DNA of 64,000 bases from Streptomyces spiramyceticus. GTDB taxonomy: Bacteria; Actinomycetota; Actinomycetes; Streptomycetales; Streptomycetaceae. Positions 8,919-17,286 of the stretch are shown piece after piece. Position 1 is the stretch's first letter, and each line of letters begins with the position of its first letter. Made by a program: the position numbers and the translations under genes. Below the pieces are notes generated by a model. It searched no databases. It was given only the letters and a program-made list of their open reading frames with translations, and was not told where the DNA came from. The stretch covers positions 4,885,501-4,949,500 of the forward strand of contig NZ_JARBAX010000001.1 of assembly GCF_028807635.1 (NCBI RefSeq), given 5' to 3'.

Positions 8919-9521
8919 GTGACCACCCCCGCTGTATCGCCCGTTGTCTCGATCGCCTACCACTCCGGCTACGGCCACACCACGGTCGTCGCCGAGGCCG
9001 TCCGGGCCGGAGCCGCCGACGCCGGTGCCACCGCCCACCTGATCAACGTCGGCGAGATCACCGACGCCGAGTGGGAGCTGCTCGACGCCTCCGACGCGAT
9101 CGTCTTCGGCTCGCCCACCTACATGGGGACCGCCTCCGGGGCCTTCCATCAGTTCGCCGAGGAGACCTCCAAGCGCTGGTTCACGAAGACCTGGCACAAC
9201 AAGCTGGCGGCCGGCTTCACCAACTCCGCATCCAAGAGCGGCGACAAGCTGCACACCCTCCAGTACTTCCAGACCCTCGCCGCCCAGCACGCCATGCACT
9301 GGGTGAACCTCGGCCTGGCGCCCGGCTGGAACTCCGCCGAAGGCTCCGAGCACGACCTCAACCGCCTCGGCTTCTTCTCCGGCGCCGCAGCCCAGACCAA
9401 CTCCGACGAGGGCCCCGAGGGCGTACACAAGGCGGATATAGCGACCGCCGAGCACCTCGGCCGCCGCGTCGCCGAGACCGCCAAGGCCTTCATCGCGGGC
9501 CGGGCAGCCGTCGCTGCCTGA
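8919..9521 (+). CDS. Flavodoxin-like NAD(P)H-dependent oxidoreductase (WrbA/quinone-reductase type)
   Basis: 200 aa from GTG 8919 with a GAGGAG site 9 nt upstream. It has the flavodoxin FMN phosphate loop SGYGHTTVVAEAV (residues ~16-28) and the second FMN contact FGSPTYMGTASGAF. Such proteins reduce quinones or other electrophiles by two electrons with FMN. Divergence from an HxlR regulator fits an electrophile-induced detoxification gene. The exact substrate and donor cannot be read from sequence. A terminator hairpin follows 20 bp after the stop. Confidence 0.85.
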   Translation: MTTPAVSPVVSIAYHSGYGHTTVVAEAVRAGAADAGATAHLINVGEITDAEWELLDASDAIVFGSPTYMGTASGAFHQFAEETSKRWFTKTWHNKLAAGFTNSASKSGDKLHTLQYFQTLAAQHAMHWVNLGLAPGWNSAEGSEHDLNRLGFFSGAAAQTNSDEGPEGVHKADIATAEHLGRRVAETAKAFIAGRAAVAA

Positions 9522-9540
9522 CCCACTTAGTAGCAAAAGC

Positions 9541-9571
9541 AAAGGCCCCCGTCGCCTGGACGGGGGCCTTT
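9541..9571. terminator. Hairpin terminator after the flavodoxin-like gene
   Basis: Arms 9541-9553 (aaaggcccccgtc) and 9559-9571 are perfect complements with a 5-nt loop. It lies between two convergent genes and can serve both strands. Confidence 0.85.
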
Positions 9572-9617
9572 CGCTATACGTGCTGTACGGATCCGTACGG
9601 GTGTGTATTCAGGCGCC

Positions 9618-10463
9618 TCAGAAGCCGAAGTCCTGGGTCCACCAGGGTCCGCCGGATGCCATGTGCACTCCGACGCCCAGGGTCTTGTATTCGCAATTCA
9701 GGATGTTCGCGCGGTGGCCGTCGCTGTTCATCCAGGCATCCATCACCGACTGGGCGTCGGCCTGGCCGCGGGCTATGTTCTCGCCGCCGAGACCCGAGAC
9801 GCCCGCCTTCTCGGCGCGGTCCCAGGGGCTTGCCCCGTCCGGGTCGGTGTGGTCGAAGAAGTTGCGCGCGTCCATGTCCTCGCTGAAGGCCTCGGCCAGC
9901 GCCGCCAGCGGACCGTCGGCCCGCACCGGGCTGCAGCCGGCCTTCGACCGCTCCTGGTTCACCAGGGTCAGGACACGGGCCTCGGCGCTCGATTCGGCGC
10001 CGGAGTTGTCGGAGTCGCCGGTCCCGTTCCCATTGGATGGAGGCCTCTGCGCCTGGCTGGGCCCGGTGTGCTCCGGCTTCTTGCTCTTGTCGGCCTCGGC
10101 GGGCGTGTCCGTCTTGCTGTCCGCGACCGTCTCGCGCTCGGACGGCTCGGCAGAGGACTCCGCGGACGGCTTTGTCGAGGGCGTGCTGGGCGTGGGCGAC
10201 GGCGACTGGGTACGTCCGGAGCGGTCCGCGGCCGGGTCCGACGCGCGGTCCGTCGGCTCTGCGCTGTTGCCGCCCTGCGTGTCGAAGCCGGCGGAACCCT
10301 CGGCCTGCACGCGGTCGGCGGAGCCGCCCCCGCCCAAGGAGTAGTTGTCGCTGCCGGGCAGCAGTCCTGAAGTGAACGCCACGGCACCCACGGCCACGGC
10401 GGCGGAGACGCCTAGCAGCCCGGTCCGTACGGGCGCGGCCCGCTTCTGGCGATGGCGTCCCAT
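9618..10463 (-). CDS. Secreted CAP/SCP-domain protein
   Basis: 281 aa. Start chosen at ATG 10463 because a GAGGAAGG site lies 8 nt upstream; ATG 10493 would add ten residues but has no such site. The N-terminus is basic (MGRHRQKRAAPVRTG) followed by a hydrophobic segment (LLGVSAAVAVGAVAFTSG), so export through Sec is likely. Residues ~35-150 are a Ser/Thr/Pro/Glu-rich low-complexity linker. The last ~125 residues are the CAP fold: FFDHTDPDG, GENIA and WMNSDGHRANIL. Streptomyces encode many such proteins; roles are poorly defined (possible lipid binding or cell-wall association). Confidence 0.88.
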   Translation of the reverse strand: MGRHRQKRAAPVRTGLLGVSAAVAVGAVAFTSGLLPGSDNYSLGGGGSADRVQAEGSAGFDTQGGNSAEPTDRASDPAADRSGRTQSPSPTPSTPSTKPSAESSAEPSERETVADSKTDTPAEADKSKKPEHTGPSQAQRPPSNGNGTGDSDNSGAESSAEARVLTLVNQERSKAGCSPVRADGPLAALAEAFSEDMDARNFFDHTDPDGASPWDRAEKAGVSGLGGENIARGQADAQSVMDAWMNSDGHRANILNCEYKTLGVGVHMASGGPWWTQDFGF

Positions 10464-10595
10464 CTGCTGTGCCTTCCTCATGGTCGAAGTCAACGAATCT
10501 CACCCGAAGGGATGAGGCTCATTGGCTCGGGACTGTAGCCCATGACGGGTGGGGGAGATGTGCCTCATGGGTAAATGGCCAGCTAGCGTTCAGCC

Positions 10596-10877
10596 ATGAA
10601 TGAAGACGTACGGCTCACCGCCTGGGTACGCGGCCGAGTACAGGGAGTGGGCTTCCGCTGGTTCACCAGGGCAAACGCTCTGGAGATCGGCGGCCTCACC
10701 GGCTTCGCCCTCAATCTGGAGGACGGCCGGGTGCAGGTTGTCGCCGAGGGCCCGCGTGAGAATTGCCACCGTCTGCTGGAGTGGCTCCGCTCCGGCGACA
10801 CGCCCGGACGCGTCGACGGAGTGACGGAGATATGGGGTACCCCGCGCGGCGGCTACAGCGACTTCGCGGCCCGCTGA
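10596..10877 (+). CDS. acyP: Acylphosphatase
   Basis: 93 aa, the normal length. The catalytic signature [16 protein letters not shown] supplies the phosphate-binding Arg (in GFRWF), and Asn in [14 protein letters not shown] is the catalytic Asn. The enzyme hydrolyses the carboxyl-phosphate bond of acyl phosphates. It precedes smc, as in other Streptomyces. Confidence 0.95.
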   Translation: MNEDVRLTAWVRGRVQGVGFRWFTRANALEIGGLTGFALNLEDGRVQVVAEGPRENCHRLLEWLRSGDTPGRVDGVTEIWGTPRGGYSDFAAR

Positions 10878-11249
10878 CCGACTCCACCCGCAGCGGCCGA
10901 CCGGACCACCTGCCGGTATACCGCCGGCAGGTGCCGGGGGCAGAAATCACCTGGTGGTTGCCAAGAAACGCTTGCCGTGGAAGGCTGCCGAAGTAAGGAT
11001 GATCTCTACGCCCCCAGGGCCCCGCAGAAGAGGCGGCACCGCGCATCCCGCGCCTGCCTGCCCCCGGGTCGCCCGCCGATACGGGGCGTGATCGTGTTGA
11101 CCGTCAAACTTTTTGGTGAGACGCTGGAATCCCCGCGCACCTTAGCTGTTTGGCATTGAGAACAACAGAGATGACAAGCACCGCGGGTGCGATTCCCTCA
11201 CGACCCACCACCGCTTCGGTCGGTCACTCAGTGTGGAGGACCATCCATC
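10878..11249. other. Intergenic region: hairpin and palindrome, no gene
   Basis: A 10-bp hairpin (arms 10907-10916 cacctgccgg and 10924-10933, 7-nt loop) follows acyP and probably terminates it. TTGACCGTCAA at 11097-11107 is an odd palindrome that could be a regulator site or contain a -35 box for the next small gene. No protein with a supported start is seen here. Confidence 0.5.
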
Positions 11250-11465
11250 ATGGCAAAGGCGCTTCTCGGTTACGTCGGCGGCTCCGACCCGCGACTCCTC
11301 GCCGAGATGCGACGGCTTCAGCAGCGCGTCCAGGACCTTGAATCCGAGCTCAACCGGATCCAGTCCGAAAACGACGCACTCAGCGCCGCCGCTCAGCACC
11401 GCGGAGAAACGATGCTCGACAGCATCGACATCGACGTACCCCAGGCGGAGCCTGCGCTCACCTGA
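11250..11465 (+). CDS. Small conserved coiled-coil protein of unknown function
   Basis: 71 aa from ATG 11250, with a GGAGGA site 9 nt upstream. It opens MAKALLGYVGGSDPRLLAEMRRLQQRV, followed by a leucine/charged heptad region (LESELNRIQSENDALSAAA), so a short coiled coil is likely. The acidic tail contains DSIDIDVPQAEPAL. I recall equivalents upstream of smc in other Streptomyces; no function is known to me. It is followed by a classical terminator. Confidence 0.75.
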   Translation: MAKALLGYVGGSDPRLLAEMRRLQQRVQDLESELNRIQSENDALSAAAQHRGETMLDSIDIDVPQAEPALT

Positions 11466-11567
11466 CACGGGTTCGTAAGGAGGACCCCGTCGGGCTGTCC
11501 GTATCAGCCAGCCGCTTGAGATCTGGTTCAAGATCTATACAGCAAGATCTGTCCAGCAAGACATTAC

Positions 11568-11596
11568 AAGGGACGCCCTGGCGTCCCTTTTTCTTT
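11568..11596 (+). terminator. Rho-independent terminator with T-run
   Basis: Stem AAGGGACGC (11568-11576) / GCGTCCCTT (11581-11589), loop CCTG, followed by TTTTCTTT. A T-tract is rare among the terminators in this window. It ends the small coiled-coil gene before smc. Confidence 0.9.
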
Positions 11597-11683
11597 CCGC
11601 CCCGTAGTAGAGCTCTTCCCTTACCGTCTGATGTGCCCTGCACCTTCATGGGTGAAACCGGCGGCGAAAGGTAGAGTGCGGCG

Positions 11684-14600
11684 GTGCATCTCAAGGCCAT
11701 GACTCTCCGCGGTTTCAAATCCTTCGCATCGGCCACGACACTGCGGTTCGAACCAGGCATCACCTGCGTCGTCGGACCCAATGGATCAGGCAAGTCGAAT
11801 GTGGTCGACGCGCTGTCCTGGGTGATGGGTGAGCAGGGGGCCAAGTCGCTGCGCGGCGGCAAGATGGAAGACGTCATCTTCGCCGGGACGACCGGGCGGC
11901 CGCCGCTCGGCCGCGCCGAGGTCTCCCTGACCATCGACAACTCCGACGGTGCGCTCCCCATCGACTACGCCGAAGTAACCATTACGCGGATCATGTTCCG
12001 CAACGGCGGCAGCGAATACCAGATCAATGGGGATACGTGCCGGCTGCTCGATATCCAGGAGCTGCTCTCCGACTCCGGTATCGGCCGCGAGATGCATGTG
12101 ATCGTCGGGCAGGGCCAGCTCGACTCCGTACTGCATGCCGATCCAATGGGGCGCAGGGCTTTCATCGAAGAAGCCGCCGGTGTTCTGAAGCACCGCAAGC
12201 GGAAAGAGAAAGCGCTTCGGAAGCTCGACGCGATGCAGGCCAATCTCTCGCGGGTGCAGGACCTCACCGACGAACTGCGGCGGCAGCTCAAGCCGTTGGG
12301 CCGCCAGGCCGCGGTGGCGCGGCGGGCCGCCGTCATCCAGGCCGACCTGCGCGACTCCCGCCTGCGGCTGCTCGCCGACGACCTGGTGAAGCTGCGTGAG
12401 GCGCTGCGGACCGAGATCGCAGACGAGGCCGCCCTCAAGGAGCGCAAGGACGCCGCCGAGGCACAGCTGGGGGCCGCACTGTCGCGCGAGGCCGAGCTGG
12501 AGGAAGAGGTACGCCGCTTGGCGCCGCGGCTCCAGCGGGCCCAGCAGACCTGGTACGAGCTGTCGCAGCTGGCCGAGCGGGTGCGCGGCACCGTCTCGCT
12601 GGCCGACGCCCGGGTGAAGAGCGCGACGGCCGCGCCTCCGGAGGATCGGCGTGGGCCGGGATTCAGAGACCCTGAAAGCATGGAGCGCGAAGCCGCCAGG
12701 GTGCGTGAGCAGGAGGCGGAGCTGGAGGCAGCGCTGGAGGCGGCGCAGCGGGCGCTGGAGGACACGGTCGAGCACCGGGCCGATCTTGAGCGGGAGTTGG
12801 CGGCCGAGGAACGCAGGCTCAAGGACGCGGCCCGGGCCATCGCCGACCGGCGCGAGGGCCTCGCCCGGCTGCACGGGCAGGTCAACGCGGCTCGCAGCCG
12901 TGCCGGTTCGGCGCAGGCCGAGATCGACCGACTGGCCGCGGCGCGCGACGAGGCCCAGGAACGGGCGGTCGCGGCCCAGGAGGAGTACGAGCAGCTCAAG
13001 GCTGAGGTCGACGGTCTGGACGCGGATGACGCGGAGCTGGGTGAGCGGCACGACGCGGCGAAGCGGGAGCTGGCGGAGGCCGAGGCGGAGTTCGGGGCGG
13101 CCAGGGAGGCGGTCACCGCGGCGGAGCGCAAGCGGGCCGCCACGTCCGCCCGGCACGACGCGCTGGCCCTGGGTCTGCGCCGTAAGGACGGGACGGGCGT
13201 ACTGCTCGCCGCGCACGACCGGCTCGCGGGCCTGCTGGGCCCTGCGGCGGAGCTCCTCACGGTGACCCCGGGCTTCGAGATCCCGGTGGCGGCGGCGCTG
13301 GGAGCGGCCGCCGACGCGATCGCCGTGACCGACCCTGCGACGGCAGCCGAAGCGATCCGCCTCCTGCGCAAGCAGGACGCGGGCCGGGCGGCGCTGCTGA
13401 TGGGGGGAGCGCGGGGCGCCGGTGCGCCCGCTGTGCCGAGCCAGGGGGCTGCGCCGGCTGCGCACCCTCCGGCGGTCGTGACCCTGCCGGAGCAGGATGC
13501 GGGCGGCGCGGGCCGGGAGGCGGACGTTCCGGCAAGGGGAGCGGTGCCCGCCCGGACCGGCTCGGCGGAGGCGATCGAAGCAGTCAGGGCCGGAGCCGAC
13601 GGCGGGCCTCCGGTCGGTACAGAGCCTGCGCGTGTGCCCGCAGAGGCGATCCGCGCTGCACGGGCAGGAGCCGTCCCTGCCGAGGACGATGCCGGCGTGG
13701 TCGAGTCGGCTGCCTGTGCGGAACCTGGGCGGGTGGCCGCCGCTGCGATTCCTGCCGGACGCGGCGAGGCGCCCGGCGAGGGACGGGGCCGGGAGCTGCC
13801 CGGTCAAAGGGTCGGTTTTGGGGCGCACGCGCACGAGCCGCTGCCGGTCGCCGAACTGGTGCGGGGGCCCGACGACTTGTTGCGCGCCGTCCAGCGGCTC
13901 GTACGGGACATGGTCGTCGTCGGGACGCTGGAAGACGCCGAGGACCTGGTCGCCGCGCATCCCGGGCTCACCGCTGTGACCGCCGAGGGCGACGTACTCG
14001 GGACGCACTTCGCGCACGGCGGTTCCGCGGGGGCGCCGAGCCTCCTCGAAGTGCAGGCTTCGGTCGACGAGGCCGCCGCCGAGCTGGAGGAGCTGGCCGT
14101 ACGGTGCGAGGAGCTGGCCGGGGCGCAGCGCCGGGCGGGGGAGCGGCGTACCGCGTGTGCCGCGCTCGTCGAGGAGCTGGGGGAGCGTCGCCGGGCCGCC
14201 GACCGGGAGAAGTCCGGGGTCGCGCAGCAGCTCGGCCGCCTCGCGGGACAGGCCCGCGGCGCCGCCGGGGAGGCCGAGCGGTCCGCCGCAGCGGCGGCCA
14301 AGGCCCAGGACGCGCTGGAGCGGGCCACCGAGGAGGCCGAGGAGCTGACGGAGCGGCTGCTCGTGGCCGAGGAGGCGCCCGTACAGGAAGAGCCGGACAC
14401 GTCCGTACGGGACCGGCTGGCGGCCGACGGTGCCAATGCCCGGCAGACCGAGATGGAGGCCCGGCTTCAGGTCCGTACGCACGAGGAGCGCGTGAAGGGG
14501 CTCGCGGGGCGGGCGGACGCGCTCGACCGCGGGGCGCGCGCCGAGCGTGAGGCGCGGGCGCGCGCGGACGAGCGGCGTGCCCGGCTGCGGCACGAGGCGC

Positions 14601-15637
14601 AGGTGGCGGGGGCCGTCGCGTCCGGTGCGCGCCGGCTGCTGGCTCACGTCGAGGTGTCGCTCGTACGGGCAGACGAGGAGCGGGCCGCGGCCGAGGCGGC
14701 CAAGGCGGAGCGTGAGAGCGACCTCGTCGTGGAGCGCGGCCGGGGGCGGGAGCTCAAGGGCGAACTCGACAAGCTGACGGACTCGGTCCACCGGGGCGAG
14801 GTGCTCGGGGCGGAGAAGCGGCTGCGCATCGAGCAGCTGGAGACCAGGGCGCTGGAGGAGCTGGGGGTGGAACCGGCGGGGCTGGTGGCGGAGTACGGGC
14901 CCGATCAGCCCGTTCCGCCGTCGCCGCCGGCCGAGGGCGAAGAGCTGTCCGACGATCCGGACCATCCGCGTAACCAGCCCCGGCCGTTCGTACGCGCCGA
15001 GCAGGAGAAGCGGCTGAAGGCGGCCGAACGGGCGTACCAGCAGCTCGGGAAGGTGAACCCGCTCGCCCTGGAGGAATTCGCGGCTCTGGAGGAACGGCAC
15101 AAGTTCCTCTCCGAGCAGCTCGAAGACCTGAAGAAGACGCGGACCGACCTGATGCAGGTGGTCAAGGAGGTCGACGAGCGCGTCGAGCAGGTCTTCAGCG
15201 AGGCATTCCGGGACACGGCACGGGAGTTCGAAGGCGTTTTCTCGCGGCTCTTCCCTGGCGGTGAGGGAAGGCTGATCCTGACGGATCCCGACAACATGCT
15301 CACCACAGGTGTGGACGTCGAGGCCAGGCCGCCGGGCAAGAAGGTCAAACGGCTTTCGCTGCTGTCGGGCGGTGAGCGGTCGCTGACCGCCGTGGCCATG
15401 CTGGTGTCGATCTTCAAGGCCAGGCCGAGCCCGTTCTATGTGATGGACGAGGTCGAGGCTGCCCTCGACGACACCAATCTGCAGCGGCTGATCCGGATCA
15501 TGGAGGAGCTCCAGGAGAGCTCCCAGCTGATCGTGATCACGCACCAGAAGCGGACGATGGAAGTCGCCGACGCGCTGTACGGCGTCTCCATGCAGGGGGA
15601 CGGCGTCTCCAAGGTCATCAGCCAGCGTCTTCGCTGA
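11684..15637 (+). CDS. smc: Chromosome segregation protein SMC, with an enlarged hinge
   Basis: 1317 aa, longer than typical Streptomyces SMC (~1190). SMC is the ATPase of the condensin complex that organises and segregates the chromosome. N-terminal Walker A GPNGSGKS is at residues 31-38; the C-terminal ABC signature LSGGERSL begins at 1227 and Walker B VMDEVEAALDD follows near 1252. Two long coiled coils flank the hinge. Within the hinge, residues ~577-705 form an Ala/Gly/Pro/Glu-rich insertion containing loosely repeated EAIxAxRAGA units, absent from a standard SMC hinge. GTG 11684 matches the family start (HLKAMTLRGFKSF). A GAAAGG site lies upstream. Confidence 0.97.
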   Translation: MHLKAMTLRGFKSFASATTLRFEPGITCVVGPNGSGKSNVVDALSWVMGEQGAKSLRGGKMEDVIFAGTTGRPPLGRAEVSLTIDNSDGALPIDYAEVTITRIMFRNGGSEYQINGDTCRLLDIQELLSDSGIGREMHVIVGQGQLDSVLHADPMGRRAFIEEAAGVLKHRKRKEKALRKLDAMQANLSRVQDLTDELRRQLKPLGRQAAVARRAAVIQADLRDSRLRLLADDLVKLREALRTEIADEAALKERKDAAEAQLGAALSREAELEEEVRRLAPRLQRAQQTWYELSQLAERVRGTVSLADARVKSATAAPPEDRRGPGFRDPESMEREAARVREQEAELEAALEAAQRALEDTVEHRADLERELAAEERRLKDAARAIADRREGLARLHGQVNAARSRAGSAQAEIDRLAAARDEAQERAVAAQEEYEQLKAEVDGLDADDAELGERHDAAKRELAEAEAEFGAAREAVTAAERKRAATSARHDALALGLRRKDGTGVLLAAHDRLAGLLGPAAELLTVTPGFEIPVAAALGAAADAIAVTDPATAAEAIRLLRKQDAGRAALLMGGARGAGAPAVPSQGAAPAAHPPAVVTLPEQDAGGAGREADVPARGAVPARTGSAEAIEAVRAGADGGPPVGTEPARVPAEAIRAARAGAVPAEDDAGVVESAACAEPGRVAAAAIPAGRGEAPGEGRGRELPGQRVGFGAHAHEPLPVAELVRGPDDLLRAVQRLVRDMVVVGTLEDAEDLVAAHPGLTAVTAEGDVLGTHFAHGGSAGAPSLLEVQASVDEAAAELEELAVRCEELAGAQRRAGERRTACAALVEELGERRRAADREKSGVAQQLGRLAGQARGAAGEAERSAAAAAKAQDALERATEEAEELTERLLVAEEAPVQEEPDTSVRDRLAADGANARQTEMEARLQVRTHEERVKGLAGRADALDRGARAEREARARADERRARLRHEAQVAGAVASGARRLLAHVEVSLVRADEERAAAEAAKAERESDLVVERGRGRELKGELDKLTDSVHRGEVLGAEKRLRIEQLETRALEELGVEPAGLVAEYGPDQPVPPSPPAEGEELSDDPDHPRNQPRPFVRAEQEKRLKAAERAYQQLGKVNPLALEEFAALEERHKFLSEQLEDLKKTRTDLMQVVKEVDERVEQVFSEAFRDTAREFEGVFSRLFPGGEGRLILTDPDNMLTTGVDVEARPPGKKVKRLSLLSGGERSLTAVAMLVSIFKARPSPFYVMDEVEAALDDTNLQRLIRIMEELQESSQLIVITHQKRTMEVADALYGVSMQGDGVSKVISQRLR

Positions 15638-15650
15638 TCAGGCACCCGAT

Positions 15651-15763
15651 CTTCAAATCTTGAACATAAGTGGTCCCGGCTGGGTAACTGCCTGGCGCAC
15701 CACTCCCCCTTGACTTCGAAACTTGAAGGCATAGTCTCTGCAACGTTGTTTTTACCTTCAAGT
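15651..15763 (+). promoter_or_regulatory. glcP promoter with three CTTCAA-type motifs
   Basis: TTGACT (15710-15715), 16 nt, then TAGTCT (15732-15737) forms a good vegetative-type promoter. Three similar motifs surround it: CTTCAAATCTTGAA (15651-15664), CTTCGAAACTTGAAG (15714-15728, overlapping the -35/spacer) and CCTTCAAG (15755-15762, downstream of the -10). The middle one is an imperfect dyad placed to block RNA polymerase. Inference: operator sites of a sugar-responsive repressor. Confidence 0.6.
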
Positions 15764-15801
15764 GGTGGGCGGCTTGACGCGGCCAGGCCCCAGGAGTTCA
15801 T

Positions 15802-17220
15802 GTGACCAGCACTGCGCAACCGCCGGTGTCCGGAGCCCGCGAGGCCCACCCGGAACACCTCGGCCACGTCATCTTCATCACGGCCGCGGCCGCGATGGGC
15901 GGCTTCCTCTTCGGCTACGACAGTTCCGTGATCAACGGCGCCGTCGAAGGCATCCGGGGCAAGTACGACATCGGCTCGGGCACCCTCGCCCAGGTCATCG
16001 CCATCGCGCTGATCGGCTGTGCCATCGGCGCCGCGACCGCGGGCCGTCTCGCCGACCGCATCGGCCGCATCCGTGTCATGCAGATCGCCGCCGTCCTGTT
16101 CACGGTCAGCGCGGTCGGCTCGGCCCTCCCGTTCTCGCTGTGGGACCTCGCCATGTGGCGGGTGCTCGGCGGTATCGCGATCGGTATGGCATCGGTGATC
16201 GGCCCGGCGTACATCGCCGAGGTCGCTCCCGCCGCGTACCGCGGCCGTCTCGGCGCGTTCCAGCAGGCCGCGATCGTCATCGGCATCGCCGTCTCACAGC
16301 TCGTCAACTGGGGCCTCCTCAACGCGGCCGACGGCGACCAGCGCGGCGACCTGTTCGGCATCGAGGCCTGGCAGGTCATGCTCGGCGTGATGGTCGTCCC
16401 GGCCGTCCTCTACGGACTGCTGTCCTTCGCCATCCCCGAGTCGCCCCGCTTCCTCATCGCGGCCGGCCGCATCGACCAGGCCAAGACGGTCCTCGCCGAA
16501 GTCGAGGGCAAGGACATCGACCTCGACGTGCGCATCGCCGAGATCGAGCTGGCGATGCACAGCGAGCACAAGTCCACCTTCAGGGACCTGCTCGGCAGCC
16601 GCTTCGGCTTCCTGCCCATCGTCTGGGTCGGCATAGGGCTCTCGGTCTTCCAGCAGCTCGTCGGCATCAACGTCGCCTTCTACTACTCCGCGACGCTGTG
16701 GCAGTCGGTGGGCATCGATCCGAGCGCCTCGTTCTTCTACTCGTTCACCACGTCGATCATCAACATCATCGGCACCGTGATCGCCATGGTCTTTGTCGAC
16801 CGGATCGGCCGCAGGCCGCTCGCGCTCATCGGCTCGGCCGGCATGGCGCTCGCCCTCGCCTTCGAAGCCTGGGCCTTCTCCGCCGACCTCATCGACGGCA
16901 CGCTGCCGCACACCCAGGGCATCGTCGCGCTGATCGCGGCCCACGTCTTCGTGCTGTTCTTCGCGCTCTCGTGGGGTGTCGTCGTCTGGGTCTTCCTCGG
17001 CGAGATGTTCCCGAACCGGATCCGCGCCGCCGCGCTCGGTGTCGCCGCGTCCGCGCAGTGGATCGCCAACTGGGCGATCACCGCGAGCTTCCCGAGCCTC
17101 GCCGACTGGAACCTCTCGGGGACGTACGTGATCTACACAGTCTTCGCCGTGCTCTCGATCCCCTTCGTGCTCAAGTTCGTGAAGGAGACCAAGGGCAAGG
17201 CGTTGGAGGAGATGGGCTAA
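15802..17220 (+). CDS. glcP: Glucose permease GlcP (MFS sugar:H+ symporter)
   Basis: 472 aa from GTG 15802 with a CAGGAG site. Streptomyces take up glucose by GlcP, not by a PTS, and the major glcP gene of S. coelicolor lies directly after smc, as here. Sugar-porter MFS marks are present: GGFLFGYDSSVINGA in TM1, ADRIGRIRVMQ loop motif, PAAYRGRLGAFQQ, PESPRFLIAAGR at the central loop, DRIGRRPLAL in the second half and FLGEMFPNRIRA near the end. Twelve membrane helices are expected. It has its own promoter and operator-like repeats upstream and a bidirectional terminator downstream. Confidence 0.92.
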   Translation: MTSTAQPPVSGAREAHPEHLGHVIFITAAAAMGGFLFGYDSSVINGAVEGIRGKYDIGSGTLAQVIAIALIGCAIGAATAGRLADRIGRIRVMQIAAVLFTVSAVGSALPFSLWDLAMWRVLGGIAIGMASVIGPAYIAEVAPAAYRGRLGAFQQAAIVIGIAVSQLVNWGLLNAADGDQRGDLFGIEAWQVMLGVMVVPAVLYGLLSFAIPESPRFLIAAGRIDQAKTVLAEVEGKDIDLDVRIAEIELAMHSEHKSTFRDLLGSRFGFLPIVWVGIGLSVFQQLVGINVAFYYSATLWQSVGIDPSASFFYSFTTSIINIIGTVIAMVFVDRIGRRPLALIGSAGMALALAFEAWAFSADLIDGTLPHTQGIVALIAAHVFVLFFALSWGVVVWVFLGEMFPNRIRAAALGVAASAQWIANWAITASFPSLADWNLSGTYVIYTVFAVLSIPFVLKFVKETKGKALEEMG

Positions 17221-17247
17221 ATCCCCCGCCGCCCCTCTCCTCGATCA

Positions 17248-17286
17248 CGTACTGCCCCGGCTCATCCCTTGAGCCGGGGCAGTACG
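17248..17286. terminator. Bidirectional hairpin between glcP and the monooxygenase gene
   Basis: Perfect 17-bp arms (17248-17264 and 17270-17286) with loop TCCCT; a TTTT follows on the plus strand. The stop codon of the convergent monooxygenase gene (17262-17264, complement) lies inside the stem. Confidence 0.9.

Noticed and set aside
10464..10493. Ten-residue longer start for the CAP protein
   Set aside because: No ribosome-binding site upstream, while GAGGAAGG precedes the shorter start.
11786..15544. A >1,200-codon open frame opposite smc
   Set aside because: Composition (Arg/Leu/Gly-rich) with no motif; mirrors the smc codon pattern.
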